Positions 61,986 to 64,000 of a stretch of 64,000 nucleotides of DNA are shown piece after piece; within the stretch, counting starts at the first letter, position 1; every line of letters starts with the position of its first letter. Position numbers and translations under genes: made by a program. Origin of the DNA: Boothiomyces macroporosus. Its lineage: Eukaryota > Chytridiomycota > Chytridiomycetes > Rhizophydiales > Terramycetaceae. Below the pieces are notes generated by a model that made no database searches, was not told the DNA's origin, and saw nothing but the letters and a program-made list of their open reading frames with translations. The stretch covers positions 36,532 through 100,531 of the forward strand of contig JADGKB010000050.1 in NCBI GenBank assembly GCA_027604185.1, written 5' to 3'.

Positions 61986-62138
61986 TTATGGTTCATGACG
62001 TGGTGGTCCAGATTCTCTTCCACACATTCGTCCACATACCCAAACGTCTCCAGATGTACAGCAATTAGAGTTATCTCTTTGGTCTAGAGGGGCGGCAAAT
62101 ATTGCGGAAACTAATAATACCAGTGCAGAAATCTTCAT
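61986..62138 (-). CDS. Small secreted cysteine-rich peptide (50 residues)
   Basis: ATG at 62138. The N-terminal MKISALVLLVSAIFA is a convincing signal peptide with cleavage near residue 15-16. The mature part has four cysteines at residues 26, 27, 35 and 39 (NCCTSGDVWVCGRMCG), then a Gly/Pro/His tail. With 35 mature residues and adjacent CC it looks like a small disulfide-stabilised peptide. A TATA box lies 28 bases upstream. No family recognised and no activity inferred. Candidates include a surface-interaction peptide, antimicrobial peptide or signalling peptide. Confidence 0.65.
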   Translation of the reverse strand: MKISALVLLVSAIFAAPLDQRDNSNCCTSGDVWVCGRMCGRESGPPRHEP

Positions 62139-62165
62139 TTTTTAATTCTTGTACTTTAATCTCGC

Positions 62166-62173
62166 TTTTTATA
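62166..62173 (-). promoter_or_regulatory. TATA box of the small secreted peptide gene
   Basis: On the minus strand attataaaaagc, about 28-35 bases before the ATG at 62138. Confidence 0.55.
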
Positions 62174-62444
62174 ATCCTGGGTCTCGATTTTCGGAACCAT
62201 AAAAGCACTGATTGTGAAAGCACAAAGCAATTGAAATTCACCACCAAAGGAAAGTTAAATGCTTGAGAACAGCAGCTACATAGTAGATTTAATCGGCCCG
62301 AACATCTTTTTTAATTCTAGTTTGAGGATGTTCATATTCATTTAACTGCTAGATGGAAATTAAACTGCTAATTTATAGTAAGCTATTAACTATCGAGACT
62401 AGAATCTATCGTGAATTCAAACCTATTTACTTTGCTGATTACCT
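62174..62444. other. Intergenic before the integrase remnant
   Basis: Nothing recognised; no terminal repeat found. Confidence 0.3.
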
Positions 62445-63070
62445 TTGCCGGTGAAGACTGTAAAAGCAGCGTTACCGAAATTGAACAAGATGATAGATTC
62501 TATAGAATATGGTGGGTATTCTATTTCTTATATACAGAGTGAAAATGGTAACGAATTCCAAGTACATTTCAGGAAAGGTATTACATTTGTCAAGGATATA
62601 CCAGATCGCCCAGAGTCACAAGGTATCGTAGAATTTTCTAATAAATTCATAAAGTCGATTCTTTATAAAATTCTGTACTAGCATCGCAGTAAGGATTGGG
62701 GAAAACGGTTAGACAGGTGCTAAAGTTTTTAACACAAGTATAACAGGGTAAAAAGAACAACACCTGACGCACTTTACAGTGCTGATTCATCTGTACATAA
62801 AGAAAACTATGAGAGGCAGTTAAATATCGAGAAAAAATCCTTCAAGAACATAGAGACTCTGTTACCAAAAGGTACTATAGTAAGGTGTTCAATCGTGCTA
62901 AAGGTAAATCGAAAGGAGAGCCAAATTATTCACTTGAATTATTCCGTATATACTGTATATAAATCAAACACAATAGCCATGACAAAGAGGTATACGTTAC
63001 AAATATTAATACAGGTGCTGTATTAACAAATACATTTAACTTATCTTCATTGCTTGTTGTTAATTCTGTT
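62445..63070 (+). pseudogene. Decayed retrotransposon-type integrase fragment
   Basis: The open part contains IQSENGNEF, the second catalytic Asp region with Glu in place of Asp, then RPESQGIVEFSNKFIKSIL, matching the P..G..E..N helix of DDE integrases. After a stop, YNRVKRTTPDALYS resembles the integrase region that follows the core (H-x-x-T-G-x-x-P). Later frames have several stops. No reverse transcriptase, gag or LTR is visible, so this is a truncated, inactive remnant, probably of a Ty3-like or similar element. Confidence 0.65.
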
Positions 63071-63473
63071 GAGAATTGAATCTATTTTGCTGTTATTTTC
63101 TTCAAGTAACTTGAATATATGATTGAATAAGAAGCATTTGCGCTCCAGGAATTTGTTCATCAACCTTGTATATTGCAACTCCATATTATGTAATCTTGTT
63201 ATAAAACAAAAACGCTTTGGCATAAAAGGAATTAGTATGCAAAATTGTTAGTACTATTGCTGGGGGTACTTTAGGCTACATTTATGTTAATGTACTAGGT
63301 TCAGTTGCCGGTGCTAGACCAAGCCATCACTTGGCAAAATAGAGAGTATAAAAGCGATTTCAATTATTGTATATAAATTCTCAGGATGTTTAGACTATCC
63401 GAATAAAAGTTATAATTGCCGTACGAAAAGCAAAGCAAGATTCTGTAAGCTTTTGAATATATTTAAAAACAAG
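63071..63473. other. Gap between integrase remnant and the edge gene
   Basis: AT-rich sequence with stops in all frames. No structure recognised. Confidence 0.3.
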
Positions 63474-64000
63474 TCATCCAAATATAGGTTGAATTTTATA
63501 GTCTCCTTCTGAAACATAGACAAATTGGGGGATACTTTCAATAAATTTCCATTTTTCTACCTCTGCACGCTCTGCCAAATAATCACTGAATAAATTTTGA
63601 AGAAAATCTGGATTTTCAACTTTGCGTTTCTTCAATGCATTTTCCAGTTGTCCAATATTTCTAATGCCTTGTTTTGCAAGTTTTCTTGAGCGAGCATCGC
63701 CTATATTGTGAATATCTTTGACAGGCTGCGCTGCGTAATCAGTAGGGATTTCAATCATTATAATATCTTGACGTTTGTAATCCGACATTCCCTTTGGAAC
63801 TACAAAGATTAGCACAACTTTAATATTCTGATTGTCCCAATTATTATTTTTCATTAGTTTGATGATGCCTCTTGCATTTACTGGATGATGATAATTTATG
63901 GTAATCTGGAAAAGGTATAAAGTGTTGTTCAATTCATTATACCACCACCCATCGACTGATTCATTGTTTACACTGGCTGCTTTTACATAGCTGTTTGATG
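63474..64000 (-). CDS. C-terminal part of a Crinkler (CRN)/RHS-like protein, runs past the right edge
   Basis: The frame is open to the window edge, giving 175 codons from the right. VDGWWYNELNNTLYLFQITI, HPVNARGIIKLM and VVLIFVVPKGMSDYKRQDI match the conserved end of CRN/RHS-type proteins, where the pattern LxFVVP..F..Y..Q is diagnostic as I recall. A short helix-hairpin-helix-like stretch (IHNIGDARSRKLAKQGIRNI) follows near the end. Such genes are widespread in oomycetes, chytrids and arbuscular mycorrhizal fungi and may act as secreted effectors or in gene conflict. The N-terminal part lies outside, so secretion cannot be judged. Confidence 0.6.
   Translation of the reverse strand, partial: SNSYVKAASVNNESVDGWWYNELNNTLYLFQITINYHHPVNARGIIKLMKNNNWDNQNIKVVLIFVVPKGMSDYKRQDIIMIEIPTDYAAQPVKDIHNIGDARSRKLAKQGIRNIGQLENALKKRKVENPDFLQNLFSDYLAERAEVEKWKFIESIPQFVYVSEGDYKIQPIFG

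Noticed and set aside
1..64000. CRISPR arrays, bacterial operons, tRNA genes and rRNA
   Set aside because: No spaced repeat array, no ribosome-binding pattern, and no A/B-box tRNA structure that I could recognise; the DNA is eukaryotic.

Overview
The window is nuclear DNA from a fungus. Several genes belong to families that are fungal or nearly so: the ERMES subunit Mdm34, a Pil1-type eisosome protein, an NDT80/PhoG transcription factor, cytosolic Hsp104, MATA-HMG proteins and CBM1 cellulose-binding modules. A partial Crinkler/RHS-type gene at the right edge, CBM1 proteins and tandem N-terminal HMG-box genes would suit an early-diverging lineage, but I cannot name the organism. The DNA is AT-rich and very gene-dense.

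The most striking property is splicing. Joining reading frames across GT..AG breaks at conserved protein positions gave 67 introns in 24 genes. By hand count 65 of them are only 19 to 24 nt long (mode 20), with a CTAAY or CTGAY branch motif a few bases before the AG. Every complete spliced model has a length divisible by three. The exceptions are a 38-nt double intron in ERD2 and a 177-nt intron in the RPS22/uS8 gene, which appears to contain an H/ACA snoRNA. The short open frames seen across many genes are therefore exons.

Layout. 0-10 kb: MDM34 (-, cut by the left edge), an SGNH hydrolase, an F-box/WD40 protein, a flavin monooxygenase, a small membrane protein and a large GRAM-TBC-EF-hand RabGAP. 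10-13 kb: two tandem HMG-box genes and RPS22. 13-18 kb: an ATP-grasp ligase fused to an MFS transporter, a decayed MFS relative, an EEP phosphodiesterase and a membrane protein. 18-24 kb: HSP104 with a heat-shock element, an ankyrin protein and a TTF-type zinc-finger protein. 24.9-33 kb: a secreted cluster with a five-module CBM1 protein, a CBM1 pseudogene, a PHI-1/EXORDIUM-like protein and two CBM1 proteins sharing a beta-sandwich-like domain, interrupted by a CSA-like WD40 gene. 33-42 kb: TRM9-like methyltransferase, two F-box/LRR-like genes, ERD2, NDT80-like factor, a GPI-anchored relative of the secreted family and a FAF2/UBX protein. 42-61 kb: housekeeping genes (eisosome protein, flotillin, BTB protein, TAF4, DBP9, PUT1, PIMT, synaptojanin-like phosphatase, C2H2 factor, BORCS6-like, eIF2D, LSB5-like, GPCR-like) at very short spacing. 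61-64 kb: sparse, with a 50-residue secreted cysteine-rich peptide, a decayed integrase and the end of a CRN/RHS-like gene.

The secreted cluster (cellulose binding plus EXORDIUM-like) suggests contact with plant or algal cell walls. The ATP-grasp-MFS fusion looks like a synthesis-and-export unit in one polypeptide. The repeated overlap of stop codons with AATAAA and gaps down to 4 nt show strong genome compaction.
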